The notes: generated by a model not told the origin, from the letters alone. DNA of 21,426 bases from Atopobiaceae bacterium (GCA_017460265.1 JAFUBJ010000242.1:1-21426); one strand, 5' to 3'; shown: positions 9,465 to 16,020, counted from the first letter of the stretch. A program made the numbers and translations.

Positions 9465-9701
9465 CTAGAGCCTCGTCAGCGCCCTCACGTCGGCGCCGGT
9501 GGCATCGACGTACTCGGTGACGTCGGCGCCGTTGGCGACCTCCCACTCCCACAGGAGCTGCATGAGGTGCGTGTACTTCATGTGGCGCAGGTCGCGCCAT
9601 GAGAGGCCCATGGAGAGCGCGCTGACCGCCATCCTCGCCATGGGCCTCGGGGTGTCCCCGGTATCGCCCGAGTTATGCTTCCTCTTCGGCAGCCTGGGCA
9701 C
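9465..9701 (-). CDS. Downstream part of tail assembly chaperone (frameshift product, GT-like)
   Basis: This short frame sits between the chaperone gene and the tape measure and overlaps the chaperone gene by 29 bases in the +1 frame. The first possible start is a GTG at 9701 with no SD before it. It therefore probably is not translated alone but is joined to the upstream frame by ribosomal frameshifting, like the T part of lambda gpG-T. The sequence has the W-R-D-L-R-H-M-K-Y-T-H-L and W-E-W-E-V-A-N segments typical of the small ORF before tape-measure genes. If the shift occurs at TTT-C (9705-9702), the fusion would have 116 + 78 = 194 residues. The fusion product normally binds the tape measure and recruits major tail protein during tail assembly. 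Confidence 0.65.
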   Translation of the reverse strand: MPRLPKRKHNSGDTGDTPRPMARMAVSALSMGLSWRDLRHMKYTHLMQLLWEWEVANGADVTEYVDATGADVRALTRL

Positions 9702-10050
9702 GAAAGAAGCAGTCGGCGACCTCGCCCGCCAGCTCGTCCCTGATGCCCCAGAGGTCGAGCCCCTTGGTCTTCCTGGACCACTCGTGGAAGCTGGGGGCGG
9801 ACTCGTCGGCCGTCTTCACGGCGGCCCAGAGGACTCGCAGCGCGGCCATCCAGTTGATCTTCTCGAAGTCGACGTTCACGACCACCTGCTCGCCGTCCAC
9901 TTCCTTGACCTGGACCTGCTCGGTCGTCTTCAGGATGTCGCCGAAGAAGTCGGTGAGCAGGTCCTTGCGGAACTCGGACTCGTAGAGCACGGCGGTGAGG
10001 GTCGAGACCTCGGCCTTCATCTTCTTGCCGTCGATGGAAACCTCGAACAT
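9673..10050 (-). CDS. Tail assembly chaperone (G-like)
   Basis: The protein has 125 aa (MFEVSIDGKKMKAEVSTLTA at the N-terminus) and lies directly after the major tail protein and before the tape measure, the universal place for the siphophage tail assembly chaperone. It is acidic and largely helical. It ends in A-E-E-E-A just past a Phe-Phe pair (F115-F116), whose second codon is TTT followed by C, a shift-prone context. A GGGGGT SD-like stretch precedes the ATG at 10050 by about 6 bases. The gene overlaps the next frame by 29 bases. By analogy with lambda gpG it would coat the tape measure protein before tube polymerisation and be absent from the virion. The assignment rests on order, size and the overlapping second frame. 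Confidence 0.75.
   Translation of the reverse strand: MFEVSIDGKKMKAEVSTLTAVLYESEFRKDLLTDFFGDILKTTEQVQVKEVDGEQVVVNVDFEKINWMAALRVLWAAVKTADESAPSFHEWSRKTKGLDLWGIRDELAGEVADCFFRAQAAEEEA
9702..9708 (-). promoter_or_regulatory. Candidate +1 programmed frameshift site (TTCTTTC)
   Basis: On the minus strand the chaperone frame reads TTC TTT CGT. A tRNA-Phe (GAA anticodon) on TTT can re-pair with TTC after slipping forward one base, and the next codon is then GTG at 9701, which continues through the 78-codon frame to 9465. UUU-C is a known +1-prone sequence. I see no homopolymer run for a -1 or -2 slip in the 29-base overlap. The direction (+1) is set by the frames. The exact slip site is inference. 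Confidence 0.5.
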
Positions 10051-10061
10051 CTAGGACCCCC

Positions 10062-10649
10062 TTACGCCGAAGCCTCGGTCGGCTTCACCACGCCGGCGAA
10101 GAACGCCGCGTACTTGGCCGCGTTCTCGGCGGTCTTCTCGATGTGGGCCTGGACGACCTGCTTGGCCTCGCCGAGGCAGGTCATCTCCATGGAGGCGATG
10201 CGGACGTTGAGGGTGTCGGTGTCGACGTCGGGCGAGTCGTTCTTCGTGTTGGCGTTCATCTCCGGGCGGGAGGCCTTGCAGGAGTAGAACACGAAGCCGA
10301 TGGGGCCCTTGTCGCCCTGCATCTCGGTGATGAGCGCGAACTCCTTGGCGGAGGCGTCGGTGGTCTCGTACTGGATGCCCGTGCCCTCGTCGACGACCTC
10401 TCCCAGGAGGTCGACGCGGATCTGGTCGGTGATGCGCGCCAGCTCGAGCTCGGCGGAGTACCCGCCGTTCGTGCCCTCGAACGTGTAGTAGATGCCGTTG
10501 TCCGCGTAGAAGTCGGACGAGTCGCCGCCCTCGCGGGAAAGGCTCAGCGACACCGCTCCGGGCATCGCCTTGGGCGTGCCGAAGGTGCCGTCCGACTGCA
10601 GGAGCGCGTACTTGGTGTTGGAAAGGCCGTAGCGAATCTTGTTAGCCAT
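10062..10649 (-). CDS. Major tail protein
   Basis: The protein has 195 aa and is expected to form the tail tube. The N-terminus (MANKIRYGLSNTKYALLQSD) and the following pattern (P-G-A-V-S-L-S-L-S-R-E-G-G, F-Y-A-D-N-G-I-Y-Y, then G-G-Y-S-A-E-L-E-L) match the phi13-type major tail proteins. In these, a 'Y.ad...y......g..ge.el' segment precedes a D-x-x-x-x-x-L-L-G-E helix, seen here as D-Q-I-R-V-D-L-L-G-E. The gene lies just upstream of the chaperone, overlaps the previous gene by 8 bases, and has a strong SD (AGAAGGAGAATTCG before the ATG), consistent with high expression. Confidence 0.85.
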   Translation of the reverse strand: MANKIRYGLSNTKYALLQSDGTFGTPKAMPGAVSLSLSREGGDSSDFYADNGIYYTFEGTNGGYSAELELARITDQIRVDLLGEVVDEGTGIQYETTDASAKEFALITEMQGDKGPIGFVFYSCKASRPEMNANTKNDSPDVDTDTLNVRIASMEMTCLGEAKQVVQAHIEKTAENAAKYAAFFAGVVKPTEASA

Positions 10650-10977
10650 CGAATTCTCCTTCTATCTGGTAAAACGTGTAGACAACCTGGATGAGGTTGT
10701 CGTTCTCTATCCATTGCTCGTCGCGCCGCACCGCCCCGAACTCGGCCCTGAGCGCGTCGCCCAGCGCCTTGTCGAGGTCCTTGTCGCGGCGCTTCTCGTA
10801 GAGCTCGACGATCCACTTGTGGCGGACCGCTATCTGCTCGTCGCCCGCGCAGATGGGCTTGTCGTAGTCGAGGTAGTAGCAGGCGAACGGCGGCCTCGGG
10901 ACGTGCCCGTCGGGCCACTCCATGTGGCAGCACCTCACGTGCTGCGAGACGACCCTGTTGACGTCTGCGTGCGACAT
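10642..10977 (-). CDS. Putative tail terminator / tail completion protein
   Basis: This 111-aa protein sits between the gp10-like gene and the major tail protein, the usual place of the tail terminator (gpU-like) that caps the tube and joins it to the head. It contains I-A-V-R-H-K-W-I-V-E-L-Y-E-K-R-R-D, a 'v..k....vELYt..kd...e..le' pattern seen in small tail-completion proteins of Gram-positive siphophages. Near the C-terminus is I-Q-V-V-Y-T-F-Y-Q. The ATG at 10977 directly abuts the stop of the upstream gene (zero gap), and the last codons overlap the next gene by 8 bases. The assignment is by order plus this motif. A minor-capsid role cannot be excluded. Confidence 0.6.
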   Translation of the reverse strand: MSHADVNRVVSQHVRCCHMEWPDGHVPRPPFACYYLDYDKPICAGDEQIAVRHKWIVELYEKRRDKDLDKALGDALRAEFGAVRRDEQWIENDNLIQVVYTFYQIEGEFDG

Positions 10978-11382
10978 CTACCTCAGCGCCTCCCCCACTG
11001 CCTTCTCGACCCTCTCGACGAAGTCGTCCTGTATCTCGTCGAACGCGGGCGCCATGTGCGGGAACGCCCTCGTGCGCCTCTCGGTGAGGGTCAGGTGGCC
11101 CTTCTCGAGCAGGTGCACGAGGCCGGGCTTGGCCTTGTTGCCGATCTCGCCCTCGGTGACGGCGCCCTTCCTGACGCGGCTCGAGAAGCCGCCGACGTAC
11201 GCGTCCGACCACTTGTGGACGCCGCCCTTCTTGGCGTGCTTCTTGACGGTCTTGACGCCCTTGCGGGTCGCCTGCTCGGTGGCCTTGCCGACCTTCTCCT
11301 GGCACGAGGCGGGGATGTCGCCCACCAGCTCCTCTATGCCCCTCGCGAACGAGTCGAGGCCGCACGTGACGTTCCTAGCCAT
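10978..11382 (-). CDS. HK97 gp10-like head-tail / tail completion protein
   Basis: The protein has 134 aa when started at the ATG at 11382. That start has GGGGAGGAGGG 5-7 bases before it. The upstream in-frame ATG at 11400 would place this SD inside the gene and has no good SD of its own, so 11382 is chosen. It is basic in the N-terminal half (A-T-R-K-G-V-K-T-V-K-K-H-A-K-K-G), followed by a conserved-looking G-N-K-A-K-P-G-L-V-H-L-L-E-K-G-H segment. This is the hallmark of the HK97 gp10 family, which takes part in head-tail joining. It overlaps the upstream gene by 8 bases and abuts the downstream one. Confidence 0.75.
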   Translation of the reverse strand: MARNVTCGLDSFARGIEELVGDIPASCQEKVGKATEQATRKGVKTVKKHAKKGGVHKWSDAYVGGFSSRVRKGAVTEGEIGNKAKPGLVHLLEKGHLTLTERRTRAFPHMAPAFDEIQDDFVERVEKAVGEALR

Positions 11383-11725
11383 CGGAGCCCTCCTCCCCAT
11401 CGGACCCGTAGTCCGGGTCGTCGTCGGAGTCGGACTTCTGGTGGCGCAGCGTGAGCACCGTGAAGTCGCCCTTCTCCTGGGCGACCTCGACCGAGTACCA
11501 CTCGTCGCGGTAGAAGACGTCGAGCTGGCCGTCGTAGTCGCAGGTGCGCAGCTGGACCTGGGCGTCCGCGGACAGGCCTATCTCGTACATCGACGACCAG
11601 GTGTGCGAGCCCACGGTGCGCGGGTTGCAGAAGACCTCGGTCCTCTCGTCGGAGACCTGGGGCACGCCCTCCTCGTCGGGTTCGACCGACTTGGCGACTA
11701 GGGTGCATGTCTGGTTCCAGCGCAT
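11375..11725 (-). CDS. Putative head-tail adaptor/stopper protein
   Basis: The protein has 116 aa starting MRWNQTCTLV at the ATG at 11725, one base after the stop of the upstream gene. A longer frame in the same phase exists but is Arg/Ser/Thr-rich shadow sequence over the upstream gene, so it is not used. The body is beta-rich with the pattern S-S-M-Y-E-I-G-L, D-V-F-Y-R-D-E-W-Y-S-V-E and F-T-V-L-T-L-R-H. This fits the small beta-barrel head-completion (stopper) proteins that follow the gp6-like connector. The C-terminal tail is very acidic (S-D-S-D-D-D-P-D-Y-G-S-D). The assignment is mostly positional. Confidence 0.55.
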   Translation of the reverse strand: MRWNQTCTLVAKSVEPDEEGVPQVSDERTEVFCNPRTVGSHTWSSMYEIGLSADAQVQLRTCDYDGQLDVFYRDEWYSVEVAQEKGDFTVLTLRHQKSDSDDDPDYGSDGEEGSDG

Positions 11726-11726
11726 G

Positions 11727-12110
11727 CTATTCGCCCTCGCCGTCCCCGTGCGCCCCGTCCTGCCCCTCCTGTACGGGATCCAGCTCCGGTTCGGCATCGG
11801 CGCCCTCCTTCTCGATGGCCGCGACGTTCTCCTTCGAGTTGAGCAGGGCGTTGAGGATGCGGTCGTATGACGCCTCGAAGCGGTAGGCCTCGGAGACGTC
11901 GTAGCCGAAGTCGGCCTTGCAGAGCGCGGCCACGCCCTTCTTGACGAGCGCGTTGTCGAGGTTCCCCTCATCGTTGAGCTTCAGGAGGGCGGGGTTGACC
12001 CCCGCCCTCTCCATGTCGTAGAGGGCCGCGTCGACGAGCGTCTGCACCTCGGAGTCGAGGGCGGACGTGGTCAGCCTGAGCGAGCCCTTTATGTCCTCGA
12101 GCAGGGTCAC
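11727..12110 (-). CDS. Head-tail connector protein (gp6-like)
   Basis: This 127-aa, mainly helical protein starts at a GTG at 12110 (GTG ACC CTG CTC). The pattern is that of HK97 gp6/gp15-type adaptors, which dock under the portal: an N-terminal L-L-E-D-I-K-G-S-L-R, E-V-Q-T-L-V-D-A-A-L-Y-D-M-E-R-A-G, then G-V-A-A-L-C-K-A-D-F-G and F-E-A-S-Y-D-R-I-L-N-A-L-L. The C-terminal 25 residues are acidic, Glu/Asp/Gly-rich and likely disordered. The upstream gene stops 4 bases before the start and the downstream gene starts 1 base after the stop, so translation is probably coupled. The SD is only moderate (AGGAAGGGCGAG). Confidence 0.7.
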   Translation of the reverse strand: MTLLEDIKGSLRLTTSALDSEVQTLVDAALYDMERAGVNPALLKLNDEGNLDNALVKKGVAALCKADFGYDVSEAYRFEASYDRILNALLNSKENVAAIEKEGADAEPELDPVQEGQDGAHGDGEGE

Positions 12111-12113
12111 TCG

Positions 12114-12392
12114 CTACTCGCCCTTCCTCTCCGCGATGAGCTTGTAGATCTCGGGGTTCGTCGCACCCTCGGGCACCTCGACCCCGAGGACCGCCGCCTC
12201 GTCGAGCAGCTCGGCCTTGGTCGGGCGGCCCGTCCTGTGCTCCCTGACGAGCTTCTGGAAGCACTGCTTCCTGCCGCAGGCGTTGAGCTGGGCGATGCGC
12301 TCCTCGGAGGCCTCGAACTCCTCGCCCTCGCGGCGCGTGACCTTCTCGGCCTCGTCGTAGAAGTCGCGCAGGGCGGTCACCTTCCTGGACAT
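12114..12392 (-). CDS. Small phage head-region protein with possible HeH/SAP-like C-terminal motif
   Basis: The protein has 92 aa with SD AAGGAGG 8 bases before the ATG at 12392. The N-terminal half (KVTALRDFYDEAEKVTRREG) resembles short proteins found after capsid genes, whose first strand 'kV.al..F.D......r..G..f' is shared with head-associated beta proteins. The C-terminal half (G-R-P-T-K-A-E-L-L-D-E-A, G-V-E-V-P-E-G-A-T-N-P-E-I, then I-A-E-R-K) looks like a helix-extended-helix or SAP-like motif, a fold that binds nucleic acid. The function is unknown. A head-completion or minor head role is plausible from position. Confidence 0.55.
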   Translation of the reverse strand: MSRKVTALRDFYDEAEKVTRREGEEFEASEERIAQLNACGRKQCFQKLVREHRTGRPTKAELLDEAAVLGVEVPEGATNPEIYKLIAERKGE

Positions 12393-12395
12393 GGC

Positions 12396-12563
12396 CTAGC
12401 CCTCCTTCTTCGCCGCGCGGCGGCGTGCGGGCGCCTTGGCGGCCCTGGACTCGGGGGTCTGCTTGGCGGCGGTCTCCACGACGACGGCGCCTTCGGGCTG
12501 CTCGCCGTCGCGGTACTGGCGCGTGGTGCCGTCGGGCAGCCTGTAGTTCCTCAGCGGTCCCAT
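12396..12563 (-). CDS. Small basic protein of unknown function (55 aa) after capsid
   Basis: The 55-aa frame starts at the ATG at 12563, 2 bases after the capsid stop, and is followed 3 bases later by the next gene. The N-terminus (MGPLRNYRLPDGTTRQYRDG) is followed by a short beta-like V-V-V-E, and the C-terminus is an Ala/Arg/Lys tail (A-P-A-R-R-R-A-A-K-K-E-G) that could contact DNA. The SD is poor (GGTGGG), so it may be read through coupling with capsid translation. I do not recognise the family. The tight fit between two genes and the absence of better frames support it as real. It might be a head decoration or minor head protein, but that is only position-based. Confidence 0.5.
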   Translation of the reverse strand: MGPLRNYRLPDGTTRQYRDGEQPEGAVVVETAAKQTPESRAAKAPARRRAAKKEG

Positions 12564-12565
12564 GG

Positions 12566-13849
12566 CTAGCCCACCGTGTACTTGCAGAACGCGGCGGGGT
12601 ACTCGACCGCGAGCGCCAGGCGCTGGTAGGCGCGGAAGCTCACGCGGCCGTGCGAGAAGTCGTCGCCGTCGTAGCCGGTGTCGAAGCGGCGGCCGGTGAC
12701 GTGCTCGTAGATGGTCGCGCCCGCCTTGAACGCGCCCAGGATGGACGTGCCGCTGGTCAGGGCCGGGGTCGGGACGATGCGGATGGTGCGCCACAGGACG
12801 TCGCCCACCGTCACGTTGTTGCCGTAGACGATGCCCACGGGGCCGCCCAGGACGTACTGGTCGGACGAGTTCTTGAGCGTCTGCATGGTGTCGTAGTCCT
12901 CGTCTGCGACGAGCAGCGTGTCGACGTTGAAGTTCGGCGTGGCCTTGCGGATGGCCGTCTTCTTGGCGAGCAGGCTCTCGATGAAGGCGAGGTCGTAGGC
13001 GGACGCGGTTGCGGTCAGGATGCCGCTGGCGTTCGTGATGCCCGTCAGGTTGTCGCCCGTGCCGTCGCCCATGACCAGCTGATCCTCGACCACGGTGTCA
13101 AGGTTGTAGGCGGCGCGCGAGTTGACGTGGGACACAAAGCGCGGAGCGTCCGTCAGGATCTCGTCGGACTGCTTCCAGATGGCCGTGACCTTCTTCAGGC
13201 TCTCGGTCTTGCGCTCGGGAGCAGCCACGTGGATCTGCTTGAAGGCACCGAGCTCTGCGGTCATGCCCGCGCTGCCCTCGAACGCGCCCTCGACGTAGTA
13301 CGCCACGGCGTCCTTCTCGGTGGACTCGTGGTTGAACAGGTCCCAGATGGTCAGCGGACGGCGGTAGCCCTCGCGGATGCGGGTGTCGGTCATCGTCAGC
13401 TCGTCGGCGTAGTAGCCGAGCGTTTTGGCGTCGCCGAGCTGCGAGTCGGCCTGCGGGTCGGTCGCGGCGCGGAAGGCCACGTTGCCGAGCTGGAAGCGCT
13501 CGCCGCGGGAGTAGCTGCGCTCCTGCAACTGGTCCCAGACGCGGCGGCCGAGGGAGTTGTCCTTCTTCACGCGGACCTGCGGAGTGGCGGGGTCTGCGGC
13601 CTTGCCGACGACCTTGCCTGCGCCGCCTACGACCTCGACGGCCTTCTGGTTGCGGGCCTCGGCGAGCTTGTTGCGGCGCTCCATCTCGTCGGTGATGATG
13701 GTGATCTCGGAGTCGATGGCGTCCATCCGCTCCATGGTCGCGTCGGCAGGCGGCTCCTGCGCGAGCGACAGGACGAGCGAGCGGCGCTCTTCGAACTGCT
13801 CGGCGTTCAGGCCGCGGTAGGCCCGAGCGTCCATTGTGGTGAAGTCCAT
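12566..13849 (-). CDS. HK97-fold major capsid protein
   Basis: The protein has 427 aa starting MDFTTMDARAY at the ATG at 13849, with AAGGAGGAAGGAG upstream. An in-frame extension to 13987 is Arg/Ser-rich shadow over the protease gene and is rejected. Residues about 8-75 form a charged coiled coil (E-R-M-D-A-I-D-S-E-I-T-I-I-T-D-E-M-E-R-R), the delta domain that acts as internal scaffold and is removed by the protease. A basic segment near 93-103 (V-R-V-K-K-D, then G-R-R) may hold the cleavage site. The mature part shows the usual features of HK97 capsids: G-Y-Y-A-D-E-L, E-G-Y-R-R-P-L-T-I-W-D-L-F, Q-L-V-M-G-D-G-T-G-D-N-L-T-G-I, and a C-terminal S-F-R-A-Y-Q-R-L-A-L-A-V. Ile codons are essentially all ATC, unlike the tail genes. 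Confidence 0.92.
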   Translation of the reverse strand: MDFTTMDARAYRGLNAEQFEERRSLVLSLAQEPPADATMERMDAIDSEITIITDEMERRNKLAEARNQKAVEVVGGAGKVVGKAADPATPQVRVKKDNSLGRRVWDQLQERSYSRGERFQLGNVAFRAATDPQADSQLGDAKTLGYYADELTMTDTRIREGYRRPLTIWDLFNHESTEKDAVAYYVEGAFEGSAGMTAELGAFKQIHVAAPERKTESLKKVTAIWKQSDEILTDAPRFVSHVNSRAAYNLDTVVEDQLVMGDGTGDNLTGITNASGILTATASAYDLAFIESLLAKKTAIRKATPNFNVDTLLVADEDYDTMQTLKNSSDQYVLGGPVGIVYGNNVTVGDVLWRTIRIVPTPALTSGTSILGAFKAGATIYEHVTGRRFDTGYDGDDFSHGRVSFRAYQRLALAVEYPAAFCKYTVG

Positions 13850-13865
13850 GACTTCTCCTTCCTCC

Positions 13866-14549
13866 TTAACGGATTGACATTGCCCTGGCCCGCAGCGCAA
13901 TCTCCCTGCGCCTGCGTTCCAGCTCGTGCTGCTGCGACTCCCGCAGCCGCCTGGCCTCGATCTCTCCGTTAACGAGGTGACGTGCACTTATCTCTGTATT
14001 CGGATCGGCGGGATAGGACACGCAGGAAATGTCATAGATCTTCCCCACGCGTACAATCCTCGTCGTGAACACCTTGTTCTCCCTGTCCTCGATGTATGTT
14101 TCCTCGACGGGGATGAACACCCAGCTCATGCGGGTGACGTTCCCAGCGGCGATGTCCTCGTACATCTGGCGTGCGAGACTCGTCTTGGAAAGGTCGGCCG
14201 CGATGAACAGGCCGTGGTCGTTGGGCTCGAAGTAGAGCGTGTTGTTCGTGTTGCGGGCGTACACCCTGCCCTCGTGGTCGTACTGGAAGATGACGTCGGA
14301 CATGTCCGCACCATCCAATGCGTGGCGGTCGATGATCTCGACGTACTTCCAGCCGTCGGAGTCCTCGAAGAGGGTGTACGGGTCCTCGAACGTGGTGGCG
14401 TAGCCCTCCACGTAGAACTGGCTGTTGAAGCGGTTGCGGGGTTCCTCCGCCCCGAGGAAGTCATCCGGCTCGTCCGGCTCGTCATGATCGGGCACGAAGA
14501 GCGGGGCGCTCATCATCCTGTACTGTCTCTCGTTGGGTTTAGCTGGCAT
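13866..14549 (-). CDS. HK97-family prohead protease
   Basis: The protein has 227 aa and lies between portal and capsid, overlapping the portal gene by 11 bases. The core from about residue 44 (QFYVEGYATTFEDPY) to about 190 matches the prohead protease family (peptidase U35-like, herpes-protease fold): E-I-I-D-R-H-A-L-D-G, Y-D-H-E-G-R-V-Y-A-R-N with candidate catalytic His92, R-M-S-W-V-F with candidate nucleophile Ser142, and the terminal strand I-Y-D-I-S-C-V-S-Y-P-A-D-P. It trims the capsid delta domain during maturation and probably cleaves itself. The first 40 residues are acidic and Pro-rich, and the last 35 form an Arg/Glu-rich helix. The SD is AGGTGG about 8 bases from the ATG; a later Met at residue 12 or 13 is possible. 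Confidence 0.9.
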   Translation of the reverse strand: MPAKPNERQYRMMSAPLFVPDHDEPDEPDDFLGAEEPRNRFNSQFYVEGYATTFEDPYTLFEDSDGWKYVEIIDRHALDGADMSDVIFQYDHEGRVYARNTNNTLYFEPNDHGLFIAADLSKTSLARQMYEDIAAGNVTRMSWVFIPVEETYIEDRENKVFTTRIVRVGKIYDISCVSYPADPNTEISARHLVNGEIEARRLRESQQHELERRRREIALRARAMSIR

Positions 14550-15858
14550 TCTCAGACCACCTGTCCTGGTTCGTGGACGTGACGTCGCCCGTGTCGGTGT
14601 CGCCCGGAGAGCCGTAGCCGTCCGAGTCGGGGCGGATGGTGTCGCCGTCCTGGCTGTCTATGTCCTGCTCTGAGTTGTCTGTCCGGGTGCCCGACGAGGC
14701 CAGCTTCTCCTGCTGGATGCGGGCGATTTCCTCGAAGGTGCGGCCGACCTTGTATTCGCCTCGGAGGATGAACACGTCGCCGTCGTCGATGGGCGGGAGC
14801 TGGAGGATTTCGCGCGCCTCGTTGAGCGTCATGATCCCCCTGTCGCACATGTCCTTATTGATGTTGCGCTTGGAGGAGGCGGCCGCGTACTCGAGGCGGT
14901 TGGAGCTGAACATGATGCGGTTCGCGGGGCGCTCCCTCATGGTGAAGGTCGCCTGCGTCATCGCCTCGCCGAGGGCGAGCGCGAACGGCTCGATGCAGCC
15001 CTCGTAGAAGGCGTCCCAGGCGTTCTCGTCGTACATGTTCTGGAGGATTCGCCTGTTGGTGCCGAAGTAGTCGAAGACGTTGTTCTCGATGCGCTCCATC
15101 TCGTCGGAGGGGATCGTCCAGTTCTGCGACTTGAGCTGCTCGATGGAGACGAAGGTGTTGTCGTAGACCATGAGGGGCGTCTCGTTGGCGGAGGAGAGGT
15201 TCTGTTCGGAGAAGCGGTCGCGCTTCTTGGCCATGTCCTCTTCCCTCACCTGCCCCTGGAGCTGGCCGATGAAGCGGAGCTGCGCCGAGTCGTTCATCGA
15301 CTGCTTCTGCGCGTCCTCCTGCGCCTTGAGCATCGAGAGCGTGTTCGCGAGGATGTTGCCGTCGCCGAACCAGTCGCTCACGTACTGGAACCGCGTCACG
15401 ATAGCGACCTTCCTCAGCTCGATGGCGCGCACGTCCCCGTCCATGGACGTCCACCTCAGCCAGTACTCGCCCGCGTGCTCGACGACCTCGGCCATGGCGA
15501 GCGGCACGGGATAGAAGCCTATCTGCAACTGCGTCCCCGGCTTGTACTCGGGGACCACGCAGACGGTGGTGTTGTTCATGTAGAGCGTGGCGCACCTGTA
15601 GAGGAACTGCGGCCACGTCTGGAACTCGTTCGGGGAGGTCTCTATGGCCCTGCGCACCCTCGGGCGCGCGCTGCCCTGGATCTCGGGCTTGAGCTTCGAG
15701 CAGGCCACGGCGAAACGCTCTATCACGCTGCGCACGAGCACCTGCTGGTACATCGAGCCGCTCCATCCCGTCGTGTACGGGCGCGAGCCGACCGTCTCGA
15801 CGGCGGCGGGGCCGACCTTCGAGCCGGTCCCGAGTATCTTGTCGAGGATTCTCCCCAT
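14539..15858 (-). CDS. Portal protein (HK97-type)
   Basis: The protein has 439 aa and is the first gene of the minus-strand module, with AAGGAG shortly before the ATG. It forms the dodecameric ring through which DNA enters and leaves the head. Family features are the N-terminal R-S-V-I-E-R-F-A-V-A-C-S, Y-M-N-N-T-T-V-C-V-V, a clip-like Q-N-W-T-I-P-S-D-E-M-E region, the N-V-F-D-Y-F-G-T-N-R-R-I-L helix, R-I-M-F-S-S-N-R-L, and the typical C-terminal R-G-I-M-T-L-N-E-A-R-E-I-L-Q-L-P-P-I. The last 40 residues are Asp/Ser/Thr-rich and probably disordered. Ile codons are mostly ATA in the first third and almost all ATC afterwards, a possible recombination seam near 15.4-15.5 kb. It is divergent from the terminase genes. 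Confidence 0.9.
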   Translation of the reverse strand: MGRILDKILGTGSKVGPAAVETVGSRPYTTGWSGSMYQQVLVRSVIERFAVACSKLKPEIQGSARPRVRRAIETSPNEFQTWPQFLYRCATLYMNNTTVCVVPEYKPGTQLQIGFYPVPLAMAEVVEHAGEYWLRWTSMDGDVRAIELRKVAIVTRFQYVSDWFGDGNILANTLSMLKAQEDAQKQSMNDSAQLRFIGQLQGQVREEDMAKKRDRFSEQNLSSANETPLMVYDNTFVSIEQLKSQNWTIPSDEMERIENNVFDYFGTNRRILQNMYDENAWDAFYEGCIEPFALALGEAMTQATFTMRERPANRIMFSSNRLEYAAASSKRNINKDMCDRGIMTLNEAREILQLPPIDDGDVFILRGEYKVGRTFEEIARIQQEKLASSGTRTDNSEQDIDSQDGDTIRPDSDGYGSPGDTDTGDVTSTNQDRWSENAS

Positions 15859-16020
15859 GTGCTCCTTGCGTTCCCGCTTCGGGTTTCAGAACGGATGTGC
15901 TACACTCGCCTAGAAGCTTATATCCCGTTTTCGGGACGATGCACCTTGACATCGGATTCGCCGATTTGGGCGGATTTGGGCGCGTTTGGGCGGATTTGGG
16001 CACCGTTTGGAAGGAGCCGG
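15859..16020. promoter_or_regulatory. Divergent intergenic region between portal and putative small terminase
   Basis: These 162 bases separate the two transcription units, so promoters for both probably lie here. Seen directly: a perfect TTGACA at 15946-15951 on the plus strand, but no good -10 at 16-18 bases' spacing because the 10-bp repeat array occupies that place; an inverted repeat TCCCG-TTTT-CGGGA at 15923-15936; and an AT-rich CTTATAT at 15917-15923 that could give a minus-strand -10 (TATAAG) with only a poor -35. The inverted repeat is operator-like. The promoter calls are weak. Confidence 0.4.
15961..16010 (+). repeat. Phased 10-bp tandem repeat (about five copies, C-G-G-A-T-T-T-G-G-G type)
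   Basis: The blocks 15961-15970, 15971-15980, 15981-15990 and 15991-16000 read CCGATTTGGG, CGGATTTGGG, CGCGTTTGGG and CGGATTTGGG. 16001-16010 (CACCGTTTGG) is a degenerate fifth copy. The period is exactly 10 bases, close to one helical turn, so the same face of DNA is presented each time. The array ends right at the SD (AAGGAG, 16011-16016) of the putative small terminase. It may bind the small terminase (cos/pac recognition) or a regulator of the terminase unit. Confidence 0.85.

Noticed and set aside
13850..13987. N-terminal extension of the capsid frame
   Set aside because: Arg/Ser/Gly-rich sequence overlapping the protease gene; the strong SD and family-like N-terminus support the start at 13849.
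15946..15951. TTGACA as a complete sigma-70 promoter
   Set aside because: Perfect -35, but no acceptable -10 at 16-18 bases because the repeat array is there; kept only as part of the regulatory region.
15475..16020. In-frame upstream extension of the small-terminase-like gene
   Set aside because: Runs antisense through the portal gene and through the 10-bp repeat; the GTG at 16021 has the SD.
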